From positions 53,545-117,544 of the forward strand of contig JAVETN010000008.1 of NCBI GenBank assembly GCA_034006035.1: a stretch of 64,000 nt of DNA, given 5' to 3'. Within the stretch, counting starts at the first letter, position 1. Every line of letters begins with the position of its first letter. A program made the translations under genes and the position numbers. The notes under the pieces were generated by a model that did not search any database, was not told the DNA's origin, and saw only the letters and a list, made by a program, of their open reading frames with translations. Origin of the DNA: Desulforegulaceae bacterium (GTDB taxonomy: Bacteria; Desulfobacterota; Desulfobacteria; Desulfobacterales; JACKCP01). Positions 25,327-35,125 of the stretch are shown here, in pieces.

Positions 25327-26351
25327 TTTGATTCCCATACCAGAAGAATTGGACTTGCAATGAAAATTGAAGAATAGGTTCCTATAATAACCCCTGCAAT
25401 CATTGCCAGGGAAAAGTCATGAATGGTTCCCCCTCCAAGAATAAAAAGAGAAAACAAAACTAAAAGAGTGGTAAGTGAAGTAAGAATAGTTCTGCTTAAA
25501 GTTTCGTTTATACTTTTGTTGATAAGTTCTGCCAGGCTTAATTTTTCTTTTTCTGATTTGAGATTTTCCCTTATTCTGTCAAAAATAATGATAGTGTCAT
25601 TTAGTGAATATCCAATTATGGTAAGTAAAGCAGCAATAATTGGAAGGTTGAATTCAATATCTAAAAGAGAAAAAAGACCTACAGTAATTATAATATCGTG
25701 GATAAGAGCACAAATTGCCCCCATTGCAAACCTAAGATCCCTGTACCAGAAAATAATAAGGCTTGCTATAAGTGCAAAAAGAATAAGGTAGGCAATGCTT
25801 ATATTAAATAATGAAAGAAAGTATACTGTACCCATTAAACTTCCTGCAATTACAGCACTTTCTCCCCATTTCATTTCAAATCTACCAGAAATATAAATGG
25901 TAATGAATAAAAGGGAGTAAAAAATTGCAAGAAGGGCCTTTGAACGAAGCTCATGACTTACTTGAGGACCAACCATGTCAACACTTAATACTTCTGCTTT
26001 ATTATTTTCCACAGAAATATATGAAGAAAAGTTTTTTATAAAAGAAGTTTCAATTTGTTCAGAATCAAGAAGTCTTATTTGGAACTGATTTTGGTTATCA
26101 TCACCAAATTTTTGAATCACTGGTGATTCCAGTCCTGAATCAATAAGTGTTTTTCTTACTTCCGCAGTGGAAACAGGTGATTTATATTCTACTATAAATT
26201 GAGTTCCACCGGCAAAATCTACTCCATACTTGGGACCTTTATTAATAATAAGAGTGAGAACACTTCCAATTAATAGGCAAAATGATAAAAAGAATACTAT
26301 TTTTCTTTGACCGATAAAATTTATATTAGTTCCGGGTTTAATGAGTTCCAT
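25323..26351 (-). CDS. secF: Protein translocase subunit SecF
   Basis: A 342-residue RND-like membrane protein with six membrane helices and a periplasmic domain between the first two. Family blocks are GPKYGVDFAGGTQFIVEY, VGPQVSHELRSKALLAI and GYSLNDTIIIFDRIREN. With SecD it uses the proton gradient to complete export through SecYEG. It lies 15 bases after secD and overlaps ybgF by 4 bases. Confidence 0.97.
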   Translation of the reverse strand: MELIKPGTNINFIGQRKIVFFLSFCLLIGSVLTLIINKGPKYGVDFAGGTQFIVEYKSPVSTAEVRKTLIDSGLESPVIQKFGDDNQNQFQIRLLDSEQIETSFIKNFSSYISVENNKAEVLSVDMVGPQVSHELRSKALLAIFYSLLFITIYISGRFEMKWGESAVIAGSLMGTVYFLSLFNISIAYLILFALIASLIIFWYRDLRFAMGAICALIHDIIITVGLFSLLDIEFNLPIIAALLTIIGYSLNDTIIIFDRIRENLKSEKEKLSLAELINKSINETLSRTILTSLTTLLVLFSLFILGGGTIHDFSLAMIAGVIIGTYSSIFIASPILLVWESK

Positions 26352-26366
26352 ACGAAAATATTCCCC

Positions 26367-27917
26367 TTAGATAGAAAGTTTTTTAGTCCCTTTTCCAGAG
26401 TAAATATAATCAAATATTACCCTTGAAACAAAAAGTGCTGTAAAAAGACTTGAAAGAATACCAAGAGTTAAAGTAACTGCAAAGCCTTTTACAGGGCCAG
26501 TACCAAACTGGAACAAAACAACAGCAGCAATAAGAGTGGTTACGTTTGCATCCATTATAGTAATGGCTGCTCTGTCAAAACCATTGGAAATCGCTGCATA
26601 ATTTGATACACCACGTCGGAGTTCCTCTCTTATTCTTTCAAAAATCAATACATTAGCGTCCACTGCCATTCCTATGGTTAAAATCATACCCGCAATTCCG
26701 GGCAAAGTAAGGGTTGCTTGAAAGGCAGTAAGTCCTGCTCCGATGAGAAGAATGTTTATTATAAGGGCAAAATCAGCAATCAGTCCTGCTCCTTTATAAT
26801 AAAATCCAATAAAGAAAATAACCAAAGAACCGCCAACTATCATGGAGATAAGTCCTTTGTTGATCGAATCTGCTCCAAGAGTGGGGCCTACAGTTCTTTC
26901 CTCAACAATATTAACAGGAGCGGGAAGGGCACCTGCACGAAGTACAATTGCAAGATCACGAGCTTCTTCAGTTGAAAAACTTCCAGTTATTTGAGCACGA
27001 CCTCCAGAGATTCTGTCTTGAATTACAGGAGCTGAGTAAACCTTTCCGTCAAGAACAATGGCAAGTCTTTTATGAATATTTTCAGAAGTGATCTGATCAA
27101 AGATTCTTGCTCCCTTGGTATTAAATTCAATTGAAACGTAAGGATCGTTAAACTGAGAATCAAAATTTACCCTTGCATCTGTAAGGTATTCACCTGTAAG
27201 AAGGGTTCTTTTTTTAAGAATAAACGGCATTTTGGAATTGTCTATATCAGAAATCTGATAGGCAATTTCGCTTGTTATAGGAAGATTGTTAAGCTCAGCT
27301 TTTTCGTCAACAATTTTAAATTCCAGCTGAGCTGTTTTACCAATGAGATTTTTAGCTCTTTGGGGGTCATCAATTCCAGGAAGCTGAATAAGAATTCTGT
27401 TTTCGCCTTGTCTTCTTATATCTGGTTCTGATACACCGAATTCGTCAATCCTTCCCCTTATTGTTTCAAGGGCCTGAGCAACCGAGAGCTTTTTAATATC
27501 TTTTATTTCATTTTCATTCATCCTGAGGACAAACTTGACTAAGTTACTCCCTGAAGAAGTTTTTTCAATTGAAAGTTCTTGAAAGTTTTTCTTTAAAAGT
27601 TCAGAAAGTTTATCTGATTGTTCGTTATCTTCAATTGTAATATCAATTTTAGATATTCCTGATTTTGTAACAGCTCTATACCTTATTTTTTTATCTTTGA
27701 GTTCTTCTCTTATGCTGGAAACAAGTCTTTCAGTCCTGTTTTCAACAGCTTTGTCAGTATCAACCTGCATTACCAAATGCATACCTCCCTGAAGATCAAG
27801 TCCAAGATTTATCTGCTTATAGGGCCAGATATCAGGATTGAAAGTAGGAATTACAAGTACAGCTGATATTATTATTACAGAAAAGACTATAATTGCTCTC
27901 CAGGGAATGGGTCTCAA
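26367..27917 (-). CDS. secD: Protein translocase subunit SecD
   Basis: A 516-residue RND-type membrane protein. It has an N-terminal membrane helix, INLGLDLQGGMHLVMQVDTD, a P1 head with IRGRIDEFGVSEPDIRRQG and ILIQLPGIDDPQRAK, then five helices ending with GMAVDANVLIFERIREELRRG. Length and blocks are normal. It is encoded 25 bases after yajC and before secF, the classical order. Confidence 0.97.
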   Translation of the reverse strand: MRPIPWRAIIVFSVIIISAVLVIPTFNPDIWPYKQINLGLDLQGGMHLVMQVDTDKAVENRTERLVSSIREELKDKKIRYRAVTKSGISKIDITIEDNEQSDKLSELLKKNFQELSIEKTSSGSNLVKFVLRMNENEIKDIKKLSVAQALETIRGRIDEFGVSEPDIRRQGENRILIQLPGIDDPQRAKNLIGKTAQLEFKIVDEKAELNNLPITSEIAYQISDIDNSKMPFILKKRTLLTGEYLTDARVNFDSQFNDPYVSIEFNTKGARIFDQITSENIHKRLAIVLDGKVYSAPVIQDRISGGRAQITGSFSTEEARDLAIVLRAGALPAPVNIVEERTVGPTLGADSINKGLISMIVGGSLVIFFIGFYYKGAGLIADFALIINILLIGAGLTAFQATLTLPGIAGMILTIGMAVDANVLIFERIREELRRGVSNYAAISNGFDRAAITIMDANVTTLIAAVVLFQFGTGPVKGFAVTLTLGILSSLFTALFVSRVIFDYIYSGKGTKKLSI

Positions 27918-27942
27918 GATGATATCCTCTCAGTTTGGCGTT

Positions 27943-28260
27943 TTACGCATTTTCCTTGTTTAGTACAGAAACGATGTTGCCTCTTACAAGTTTTATTTTT
28001 ACTTGTTCTGCAACCTCAAGTGTAACATTTATTTCGTCTAGTGAAGAAATTGTTCCATAAATTCCTCCGCTTGTTATCACCCTGTCTCCTTTTTTAAGGC
28101 TGCCAATCATTTCTCTATGTTCTTTGGCTTTTTTCTGCTGAGGTCTGATAAGAAGAAAATAAAAAATAACAAACATTATAATTAATGGTACAAAGGCTCC
28201 AAAACCACCCTGTGCACCTGAGACACCACTTTCACCCATTGCGTAAGCTTCAGAAATCAA
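27943..28260 (-). CDS. yajC: Sec translocon accessory protein YajC
   Basis: A 105-residue protein with one membrane helix (FVPLIIMFVIFYFLLIRPQQ), the family signature RPQQKKAKEH and a C-terminal beta domain (LKKGDRVITSGGIYGTISS). It binds SecDF. The start follows a strong RBS (aaggaggg). It is first of the sec genes in this minus-strand operon; a 77-base gap separates it from the LysM-like gene upstream. Confidence 0.96.
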   Translation of the reverse strand: MISEAYAMGESGVSGAQGGFGAFVPLIIMFVIFYFLLIRPQQKKAKEHREMIGSLKKGDRVITSGGIYGTISSLDEINVTLEVAEQVKIKLVRGNIVSVLNKENA

Positions 28261-28337
28261 AATATCCCTCCTTAAGAATAAAATTTAAGTTTAATTAAAA
28301 TAAAATATAGTGTGTATAAATGAAAAATACCCAAGCG

Positions 28338-29072
28338 TCAATTGTCTTGTGAATTTACACTGTCTATCCAGAGATTTTTTCCGTCAAAAACAACATTTTT
28401 GATATTAGCCATAGAAATATCGTCTAAAAGTTCTATTATTTCAGTCATTTTATATATTACAACTTTTCCTTCAGGCTCAAGAATATTGATATCTTTGGTT
28501 AGTTTTCCTGTTTCAAGTGAGTAAACACTTACTGTTTCTTCAGAAAACTTCAGTATTTTTCCAACTCCTGAGCTGTATCCTCCATTTAGAGGTTGATCAG
28601 CTCCATCACTTAAAGTTACTCCTTTTTTTGCAAAAAGTTCTTTTAGTAATCGGAAATGAATAGTCCAAAGATTGTCGCCTTTTTTAACCAGATAAAGTCC
28701 ATAGTCTTTGGGGGTTATTTTTTCATTTATTTTAAGATCTGTTGAAACAAAGTCTCCTCTGAGAACCTTATCTTGTTCTTCAATTGACTTTAAATCAATT
28801 ACCTGTCCGTTAATCTTAGTTTTTTCATCAGACTTTAAAACCATGTCAAGACCTTTTTCCACCCCGTATTCTTCTTTTCTTTTTTTCATCAGCTTTAAAT
28901 CATCAGAGTTTTTAATTGAGATCATTGCCTTAGTGGGAACTTTAATTTCTTTTTTCGTATCTTTTTCATAAATTTCCTGGGGTGTTGGTTTCTTTGTTTG
29001 ATTGAAAATTATCAGACCAGCAATGGCAATAGCTGATGCTAGAGCTATTGAAATAATAATTTTAGTTTTCAT
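28338..29072 (-). CDS. Membrane-anchored protein with a LysM-like segment
   Basis: A 244-residue protein with an N-terminal signal anchor (residues 5-24, IIISIALASAIAIAGLIIF) and a periplasmic remainder. Residues 126-160 (YGLYLVKKGDNLWTIHFRLL) resemble the start of a LysM peptidoglycan-binding fold, but the rest of the LysM is hard to see because of an insertion. The C-terminus (NIKNVVFDGKNLWIDSVNS) is beta-rich. Gene order suggests an envelope protein co-transcribed with, or just upstream of, yajC-secDF. Function unknown. Confidence 0.6.
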   Translation of the reverse strand: MKTKIIISIALASAIAIAGLIIFNQTKKPTPQEIYEKDTKKEIKVPTKAMISIKNSDDLKLMKKRKEEYGVEKGLDMVLKSDEKTKINGQVIDLKSIEEQDKVLRGDFVSTDLKINEKITPKDYGLYLVKKGDNLWTIHFRLLKELFAKKGVTLSDGADQPLNGGYSSGVGKILKFSEETVSVYSLETGKLTKDINILEPEGKVVIYKMTEIIELLDDISMANIKNVVFDGKNLWIDSVNSQDN

Positions 29073-29331
29073 AATAAAGCCGCCAAAGTTAAATGGTTGA
29101 ACTTATTTTTTGTCCTGAATTATAAAAATAAGATTTTACACTTTATACAAAACATAAAAACTTTTTCCTACCCTTTTTAAAAGTATCAGAAATTTTATAT
29201 AAACAAAACGCTTCCCTTAAGATTTAAATTTTCGGGTCATTTTATCAAAGATAATGTATTCTTGCCATTTAACTTTTGATATGGCATGAGTATAAAAAAT
29301 TTTAAACTAAATTTCTGGAGGGAAAAAATAT

Positions 29332-31917
29332 ATGGGACAAGACTATAATCCTGATTATATAGAAAAAAAATGGCAAAAATACTGGGAAGAAAACAATTGT
29401 TTTAAAGTTTATGAAGATAAAGCCAAAGAAAAATTTTACCTTCTTGAAATGTTTCCATATCCTTCAGGTAATCTCCATATGGGCCATGTAAGAAACTATA
29501 CAATAGGAGATCTTACTGCAAGATACAAAAAAATGAAAGGCTTCAATGTAATTCACCCTATGGGTTGGGACGCTTTTGGAATGCCTGCAGAAAATGCCGC
29601 AAGAGATAATAATACCCATCCTGCAAAATGGACATATGCAAATATAGAAAATATGAAAAACCAGCTCAAAAGACTTGGGTTCAGTTATGACTGGTCAAGG
29701 GAAGTCACAACCTGTGCTCCTGAATATTATCGATGGGAGCAATGGCTTTTTATTCAAATGTATAAAAAAGGCCTGGCATACAGGAAAATGGCGAGTGTCA
29801 ACTGGTGTGAACAGTGTCAAACAGTGCTTGCAAACGAACAGGTTGAAGATGGTGAATGCTGGAGGTGCAGTAGCGAAGTCCAGGAGAAAAAGCTTAACCA
29901 ATGGTTTTTTAAAATCACTGATTATTCTGAAGAGCTTTTAAGTTATTGTGACAAGCTTACTGGCTGGCCTGAAAAAGTAACAACAATGCAAAAAAATTGG
30001 ATTGGAAAAAGTGAAGGTGCTTATATAGATTTTGAAGTTGAGGGCATTGATGAAAATATAAAGGTTTTTACAACAAGACCTGATACTTTGTTTGGATGTA
30101 CATTCATGTGCCTTGCTCCTGAGCATCCCCTTGTGGAAAAGTTTGCTTCTTTTTCAGGAAAACTTGATGAAATAAACAAGTTTAAGTCAAAGGTTGCCCG
30201 ACAGGAAAGAACTGCTAAAGCAATTGAAACAGCAGAAAAAGAAGGAGTTTTTACAGGAGTTTATTGTATAAATCCTATAAATAACAGAAAAATTCCTGTT
30301 TATACGGCCAATTTTGCTCTTATGGAATACGGGACAGGTGCTGTGATGTCAGTTCCTGCCCATGATCAAAGGGACTTTGATTTTGCAAAAAAATATAACC
30401 TTGAAATTATTCCTGTAATAACTCCCAAAAATGAAGACTTAACTTTAGAAAACCTAGAAAAAGCATATTCTCTTCCTGGTATTTTGAAAAACTCAGATGA
30501 GTTTAATGGAAAAGACAATGAAGAAGCCAAAAATTTAATTGTTGAAAAACTTGGAAAAGAAAATAAGGCAGAAACTGCGGTAACATATAGATTAAGAGAT
30601 TGGGGGATTTCCAGACAAAGATATTGGGGAACACCAATCCCAATGATTCATTGCGAAAAATGCGGGATAGTGCCTGTAAATGAAGAAGAGCTTCCTGTAG
30701 AACTACCAGAAGATGTAAATATTTTGGAAAACGGAAATTCTCCCCTTCCTTTTCTTGAATCATTTTATAAAGTTAAGTGCCCAAAATGCGGAATCAATGC
30801 CAAAAGAGATACAGATACCATGGATACTTTTGTTGAATCTTCCTGGTATTTTTTAAGGTATTGTTCTCCTGACTATGAAAAAGCTATGTTTTCAAAGGAA
30901 GCTGCTGATTATTGGATGCCTGTTGATCAATATATTGGAGGTGTAGAGCATGCTGTAATGCACCTTTTATATTCAAGATATTTTACAAGGGTATTAAATG
31001 ATCTAGGTCTTGTTTCATCAAGGGAGCCTTTTAAAAATCTTCTTACCCAAGGAATGGTTTGTAAAGAAATAATGAGATGTCCCATTGATGGTTATATTTA
31101 TCCTGAAAATGCGGTGAAATCAGAAAAAGGAGGTCTTAAATGTACCTTGTGCGGATCTGATGTTGAAGTTGGGCGCAAGGAGAAAATGTCCAAATCCAAA
31201 AAAAATGTTGTTGATCCAAATTCTTTAATTGAAAATTATGGTGCTGATACAACAAGACTTTTTTCATTATTTGCAGCTCCTCCTGAAAGAGATCTTGAAT
31301 GGACAGAAGAAGGAGTTGAAGGTGCAAATAGATTTTTAAATAGAGTTTGGCGGCTTATTATAGAACTTCTTAATGAAATTAAGGGGTATTCTTCCTTTAA
31401 AGGAGATTTTAACAGCCTTTCAGGAGTTTCAAGGGATATTTATAGAAAAACAAATGAAACAATAGAAAAAGCAGGGGCTGATATTGACAGGTTCCATTTC
31501 AACACCTCAATTGCTGTGGTTATGGAGCTTGTTAACCTTATTTATTCTTCTATTGATAAAAAAGATGAATTAAATCCAGAAGTTTTAGTCCACTCACTGG
31601 AGTCTGTTCTTCTTATTCTTTCACCAATGGTTCCCCATTTTTGTCAGGAGCTTTGGACATTAACAGGTCATGATTCAATTCTTACAGAAGAGCTTTGGCC
31701 AGAAGTTGATAAAAAATCTCTTGTTCTTGATGAAGTTCTTGTTGTTGTTCAGATAAACGGAAAATTAAGGGCAAAGCTAAATGTTTCTCCTGATACTGAT
31801 GAAGAAGAAGTTAAAAAGCTTGCTTTTGAAGATCCTGGAGTTAAAAGGCATACAGAGGGTAAATCTCTTAAAAAAGTTATTTATATAAAAAACAAACTCT
31901 TAAGCATTGTTGTTTAA
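29332..31917 (+). CDS. leuS: Leucyl-tRNA synthetase
   Basis: An 861-residue class Ia aminoacyl-tRNA synthetase of normal length. It has HIGH as HMGH (49-52 in [15 protein letters not shown]), a zinc-type insertion (CEQCQTV...CWRCSSEV), a CP1 editing domain with TTRPDTLFG and [16 protein letters not shown], and KMSKS at 618-622. A further CxxC pair (CTLC after RCPIDG) lies before KMSKS. It has a good RBS (ctggaggg) and is transcribed divergently from the sec operon, with a 259-bp shared promoter region. Confidence 0.98.
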   Translation: MGQDYNPDYIEKKWQKYWEENNCFKVYEDKAKEKFYLLEMFPYPSGNLHMGHVRNYTIGDLTARYKKMKGFNVIHPMGWDAFGMPAENAARDNNTHPAKWTYANIENMKNQLKRLGFSYDWSREVTTCAPEYYRWEQWLFIQMYKKGLAYRKMASVNWCEQCQTVLANEQVEDGECWRCSSEVQEKKLNQWFFKITDYSEELLSYCDKLTGWPEKVTTMQKNWIGKSEGAYIDFEVEGIDENIKVFTTRPDTLFGCTFMCLAPEHPLVEKFASFSGKLDEINKFKSKVARQERTAKAIETAEKEGVFTGVYCINPINNRKIPVYTANFALMEYGTGAVMSVPAHDQRDFDFAKKYNLEIIPVITPKNEDLTLENLEKAYSLPGILKNSDEFNGKDNEEAKNLIVEKLGKENKAETAVTYRLRDWGISRQRYWGTPIPMIHCEKCGIVPVNEEELPVELPEDVNILENGNSPLPFLESFYKVKCPKCGINAKRDTDTMDTFVESSWYFLRYCSPDYEKAMFSKEAADYWMPVDQYIGGVEHAVMHLLYSRYFTRVLNDLGLVSSREPFKNLLTQGMVCKEIMRCPIDGYIYPENAVKSEKGGLKCTLCGSDVEVGRKEKMSKSKKNVVDPNSLIENYGADTTRLFSLFAAPPERDLEWTEEGVEGANRFLNRVWRLIIELLNEIKGYSSFKGDFNSLSGVSRDIYRKTNETIEKAGADIDRFHFNTSIAVVMELVNLIYSSIDKKDELNPEVLVHSLESVLLILSPMVPHFCQELWTLTGHDSILTEELWPEVDKKSLVLDEVLVVVQINGKLRAKLNVSPDTDEEEVKKLAFEDPGVKRHTEGKSLKKVIYIKNKLLSIVV

Positions 31918-31920
31918 TTT

Positions 31921-31948
31921 TTTAAGCCGGTTTGGTTACCGGCTTAAA
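31921..31948. terminator. Terminator-like hairpin between leuS and lptE
   Basis: TTTAAGCCGGT and ACCGGCTTAAA form a perfect 11-bp stem with a 6-nt loop, starting 4 bases after the leuS stop. No real T-run follows, so it may only attenuate expression of lptE. Confidence 0.55.
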
Positions 31949-31970
31949 ATTTAAAGGCCTTAGATATTTT

Positions 31971-32468
31971 ATGAAAAAAAACTTAGTTTTTCTAGTTATA
32001 TTATTTGTTTTTATCTCCTGCGGATATCATTTCTCAGGCAGTGGTTCCCTTCCTTTGGGTATTAAAAAAGCTGATGTTGATATATTTGAAAATCAAACCG
32101 GATTTTCAGGAATTGACAGCTGTATGAGAGATGAATTTATCCAGGAGTTTTCCAAGTATAATATTTTTGCAACAGGTAAAGAGGCAAAAGGGATTCTTAA
32201 AGGTGAAATTTTAAAAATGTCTATTTCAAATCCTGTTAAAAAATCATCGGGCGGCTCTTATGAAAGGAGACTTAGCATAGTTTTAAATCTTAGGTTTGTA
32301 AATTTAAAAGGGAAGGTACTTTTTAGAAGGAACAACTTTAGTGAAAACTATGTTTTTGAAACAAATTCTGATGAATCATTCAGCTTTGGAGTGCCCTATG
32401 AAGATATGAGGGAGCTTTGTCTAAAGGTATCAAGAAGAGTAGTTATGGAACTTACTTCTGACTTTTAA
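31971..32468 (+). CDS. lptE: LptE-like LPS assembly lipoprotein
   Basis: A 165-residue protein. ATG 31971 is chosen because the frame upstream runs through the hairpin and would bury the signal peptide (MKKNLVFLVILFVFISC). Lipobox ISC is followed by GYHFSGSG, the classic LptE N-terminus. FENQTGFSGIDSCMRDEFIQEF and a C-terminal beta/helix (YEDMRELCLKVSRRVVMELTSDF) match the family. LptE plugs the LptD barrel in the outer membrane. The leuS-lptE order is conserved, but the usual third gene, holA, is missing here. Confidence 0.88.
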   Translation: MKKNLVFLVILFVFISCGYHFSGSGSLPLGIKKADVDIFENQTGFSGIDSCMRDEFIQEFSKYNIFATGKEAKGILKGEILKMSISNPVKKSSGGSYERRLSIVLNLRFVNLKGKVLFRRNNFSENYVFETNSDESFSFGVPYEDMRELCLKVSRRVVMELTSDF

Positions 32469-32498
32469 ATATCAATATTAAAATTAAATTGATATTTT
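32467..32498 (+). terminator. Weak terminator after lptE
   Basis: AAATATCAAT and ATTGATATTT pair (10 bp, all but two A-T) around an 11-nt loop and end in four T. The stem begins within the lptE stop codon. Confidence 0.5.
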
Positions 32499-32540
32499 CA
32501 CAAATATTTTAATTTCATCTGAATTAAAAAACTGACCTAA

Positions 32541-32584
32541 AAAAATAAAGGCATATCAGTTTTATATATTAATAGATATGCCTT
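32541..32584 (-). terminator. Rho-independent terminator of rpsT
   Basis: Read on the minus strand, AAGGCATATC and GATATGCCTT pair perfectly (10 bp, 17-nt loop) and run into a T-rich tail with seven consecutive T. It lies 36 bases after the rpsT stop. Confidence 0.75.
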
Positions 32585-32620
32585 GAATTTTATTAACCAA
32601 AGCTGATTTAATTTGTTGAT

Positions 32621-32887
32621 TTAAGCATTAATGGTTTTTTCAACAAATTTATAAAGCCTGGATATTTTACGTGAAGCTGTATTTTTGTGGATTGCACCTT
32701 TTTGAGCAGCTTTTGAAATAATAGAGGTTGCTTCACTAAGAAAGTTTTTTACTGTATCGTCTTTTGCTTCGGCTGCGGCAATGGTTTTTTTGGTGATTGT
32801 TTTAACTCTTGTTTTAACAGCCTTGTTTCTTAAATTACTTTTTTCACTCTGCTTAGCTCTTTTTATAGCTGACTTATGATTTGCCAA
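32621..32887 (-). CDS. rpsT: 30S ribosomal protein S20
   Basis: An 88-residue basic helical protein opening MANHKSAIKRAKQSEKSNLRN and containing KGAIHKNTASRKISRL, the S20 signature. It is full length. It binds the 16S rRNA 5' domain and helix 44. It is monocistronic, divergent from murJ, with its own terminator. Confidence 0.98.
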   Translation of the reverse strand: MANHKSAIKRAKQSEKSNLRNKAVKTRVKTITKKTIAAAEAKDDTVKNFLSEATSIISKAAQKGAIHKNTASRKISRLYKFVEKTINA

Positions 32888-33073
32888 TTTCTAGCTCTCC
32901 TTTTGAAATTCAAATATTTTTTCAAGTTATTTTTTTAAATTGTTTACAAATGAAACTAATTATCTTTTTTTTAAAAACTTGTCAATTTTTTTTAAAAGTT
33001 ATATTGAAATTAATGATTTTAAAAAATTGGTTTTGTCCTGAACAATCCTTTAATTTGGGTATGAAAATATAAA

Positions 33074-34633
33074 ATGTCCCGGGTAAAAAAAACATTTGCT
33101 TCAGCAGGGGTGGTAAGCCTTTCAACCCTTTTAAGTCGAATTCTTGGCTTTGTAAGAGATATGGTAATAGCTTCTTTTTTTGGTGCAGGCACTGCAGCAG
33201 ATGCTTTTTTTGTTGCATTCAGAATTCCCAATCTTTTTAGAAGATTGCTTGCCGAAGGTTCACTTACTCCAGCTTATGTTCCTGTGTTTACATCAATTTT
33301 AAATAAAAAAGGCAAAAACCAAGCAGTTTTTTTTGCTGAGTCCTCATTTAGATTTTTTTCTGTATTTTTATTTTTTTTTTGCATCTTAGGAGCTGCGGCT
33401 TCCCCTATAATTATTAAACTTACTGCTCCTGGTTTTTTTGAAATTCCCGGAAAGGCCGAGCTTTCAATAGTTTTAACCCAGATAATGTTTTTTTATCTTT
33501 TGTTTATTTGTCTTGTAGCTCTTTGTATGGGAATTTTAAATAGTTTTGAACATTTTTTTGCCCCTGCCATAGCACCGGTGTTTTTAAATATTTCAATGAT
33601 TTCATCTGTATTATTATTTGGCTCTTACTTTACAGAACCTGTATTTGCTCTTGCCTGGGGCGTGCTTGCAGGAGGATTGATCCAGCTTTTAGTCCAATTT
33701 CCATTTTTATTTAAAAAAGGGGTAAATCCTTTTAAAGGAATAAAGCTATGGCATCCTGAAATAAAAAAAGTTACAAAACTCATGGGCCCTACAGTTTTTG
33801 GGGCCGCAGTTTACCAGATAAGTATATTAATAAATACAATTCTTGCTTCTTTTCTTCAGCCGGGCAGTGTTTCCTATCTTTATTATTCAGACAGATTAGT
33901 TCAGTTTCCCCTTGGTATTTTTGGAATTACAGCAGGAATAGTAATTCTTCCTTTAATGTCCAGGCAGGTTGAAGAAAAAAAACTTGGCGAACTTTCCACC
34001 ACACTTTCTGAAGGGCTTTTGTTTATAATGTTTATTACCATTCCTGCAAGTGTTGGTCTTGCAGTTCTTGGTATTCCCATTATACAGCTTTTGTTTGAAA
34101 GAGGTGAGTTTACCGGGCAGATGACAATTTATACTTACTATGCACTTTTATGTTATCTTCCAAGCTTATTTGCAGCATCAAGCTTAAGAATACTTATTTC
34201 GTTTTTTTATTCATTTAAAGATGCAAAAACCCCTGTAAGAGCTGGGATAATATCTTTTTCAATTAATATTATAGCAGCAGTTGTTTTAATGAATTTTCTG
34301 TCTTTTGCAGGCTTAGCTCTTGCTTTATCCCTGGGAAGTATTGCCAATTTTTTTATTTTATTTATTAAAATCAAGACAAAAATAGAAAAGCTTAATTTAA
34401 AGTTGTTTTTAAAAAGAGTTTTTTTTATTATTCTTGGATCGGCAATTATGGGATTGGTTGTTTACTCGATAGATTTTTATTTTGTAAAGTTTTTAAAACA
34501 TTCAACTACAATTCTTTTACTTAGGATTGTATCAGGAATTATATCAGGAACTTTGGTTTATTTTTTATTTTCATATTTTGTAAAATTTCCTGAAATTCAA
34601 ACATTAAAGTACTTGGTTGGTAGAAAAAAATGA
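33074..34633 (+). CDS. murJ: Lipid II flippase MurJ
   Basis: A 519-residue polytopic protein (about 14 membrane helices) of the MOP superfamily. It has GVVSLSTLLSRILGFVRDMVIASFFGAGTAADAFFVAFRIPNLFRRL at the N-terminus and GEFTG and YALLCYLPSLFAASSLRI later. Conserved Arg residues of the central cavity (SRILGFVRD and RIPN) are present. It moves lipid II across the inner membrane for peptidoglycan synthesis. It overlaps ftsB by 4 bases, forming one operon with ftsB, thiD and rsmJ. Confidence 0.96.
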   Translation: MSRVKKTFASAGVVSLSTLLSRILGFVRDMVIASFFGAGTAADAFFVAFRIPNLFRRLLAEGSLTPAYVPVFTSILNKKGKNQAVFFAESSFRFFSVFLFFFCILGAAASPIIIKLTAPGFFEIPGKAELSIVLTQIMFFYLLFICLVALCMGILNSFEHFFAPAIAPVFLNISMISSVLLFGSYFTEPVFALAWGVLAGGLIQLLVQFPFLFKKGVNPFKGIKLWHPEIKKVTKLMGPTVFGAAVYQISILINTILASFLQPGSVSYLYYSDRLVQFPLGIFGITAGIVILPLMSRQVEEKKLGELSTTLSEGLLFIMFITIPASVGLAVLGIPIIQLLFERGEFTGQMTIYTYYALLCYLPSLFAASSLRILISFFYSFKDAKTPVRAGIISFSINIIAAVVLMNFLSFAGLALALSLGSIANFFILFIKIKTKIEKLNLKLFLKRVFFIILGSAIMGLVVYSIDFYFVKFLKHSTTILLLRIVSGIISGTLVYFLFSYFVKFPEIQTLKYLVGRKK

Positions 34634-34935
34634 ACTTCAAAACTTTTTCCATTATTTTTCTTATAATCTCGTTTATTTATTTTTGTTTTATTATTTTCAA
34701 TGATCAAGGGTATTTAAAGGTAAAAGAACTTGAAGCAAAAAAAACTTCACTTGTAAATGAAAGTTTAGAAATTGAAAATGAAAATGAAGATTTATCAAGA
34801 AAAATAGTAAGACTTCAAAATGATAAAAACTATATTGAGCATGTAATAAGAAATGAATTTCATATGGTAAAAGATGATGAAATTGTTTTATTTATAGAGG
34901 ATAAAAACTTTGATGGACAATTTAAAAAAGAATAA
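34630..34935 (+). CDS. ftsB: FtsB/DivIC-type septum protein
   Basis: A 101-residue single-pass protein. A short cytoplasmic tail and membrane helix (IIFLIISFIYFCFIIF) are followed by FNDQGYLKVKELEAKK and a coiled coil with repeated Glu/Asn (ESLEIENENEDLSRKIVRLQND), then IEHVIRNEFHMVKDDEIVL. That last block matches the C-terminal E..aR.el.mv+pgE motif of FtsB. It would join FtsQ/FtsL in the divisome. The start overlaps the murJ stop (ATGA). Confidence 0.85.
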   Translation: MNFKTFSIIFLIISFIYFCFIIFNDQGYLKVKELEAKKTSLVNESLEIENENEDLSRKIVRLQNDKNYIEHVIRNEFHMVKDDEIVLFIEDKNFDGQFKKE

Positions 34936-35125
34936 AATATATATTAATCTTTTAGAAAAAAACGGGTACCAAGCCTATGCTGATTATCTTATTAATTCTA
35001 ATAATTCAGCCAATTTTAAAGTTCTTGAAAATTTTATAAAAATTATTACAAAAAATAAAAGTTCTGATGAAATTAAACAAATAAGAAATAAATATATAAA
35101 AAGATTTGAAAGGAAAAATATTTAA
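34913..35125 (+). CDS. Small hypothetical protein
   Basis: An unrecognised 70-residue basic protein (NGYQAYADYLINSNN, then EIKQIRNKYIKRFERKN). It overlaps the end of ftsB by 23 bases and ends on the first base of thiD (TAATG overlap). This tight packing, with no other way to fill the 190-base interval, supports it as a real gene. ATG 34913 is preferred over TTG 34910. Confidence 0.55.
   Translation: MDNLKKNKIYINLLEKNGYQAYADYLINSNNSANFKVLENFIKIITKNKSSDEIKQIRNKYIKRFERKNI

Noticed and set aside
29073..29331. Possible T-box or other leader riboswitch before leuS
   Set aside because: I found no T-box sequence or terminator/antiterminator pair. It is simply AT-rich divergent promoter DNA.
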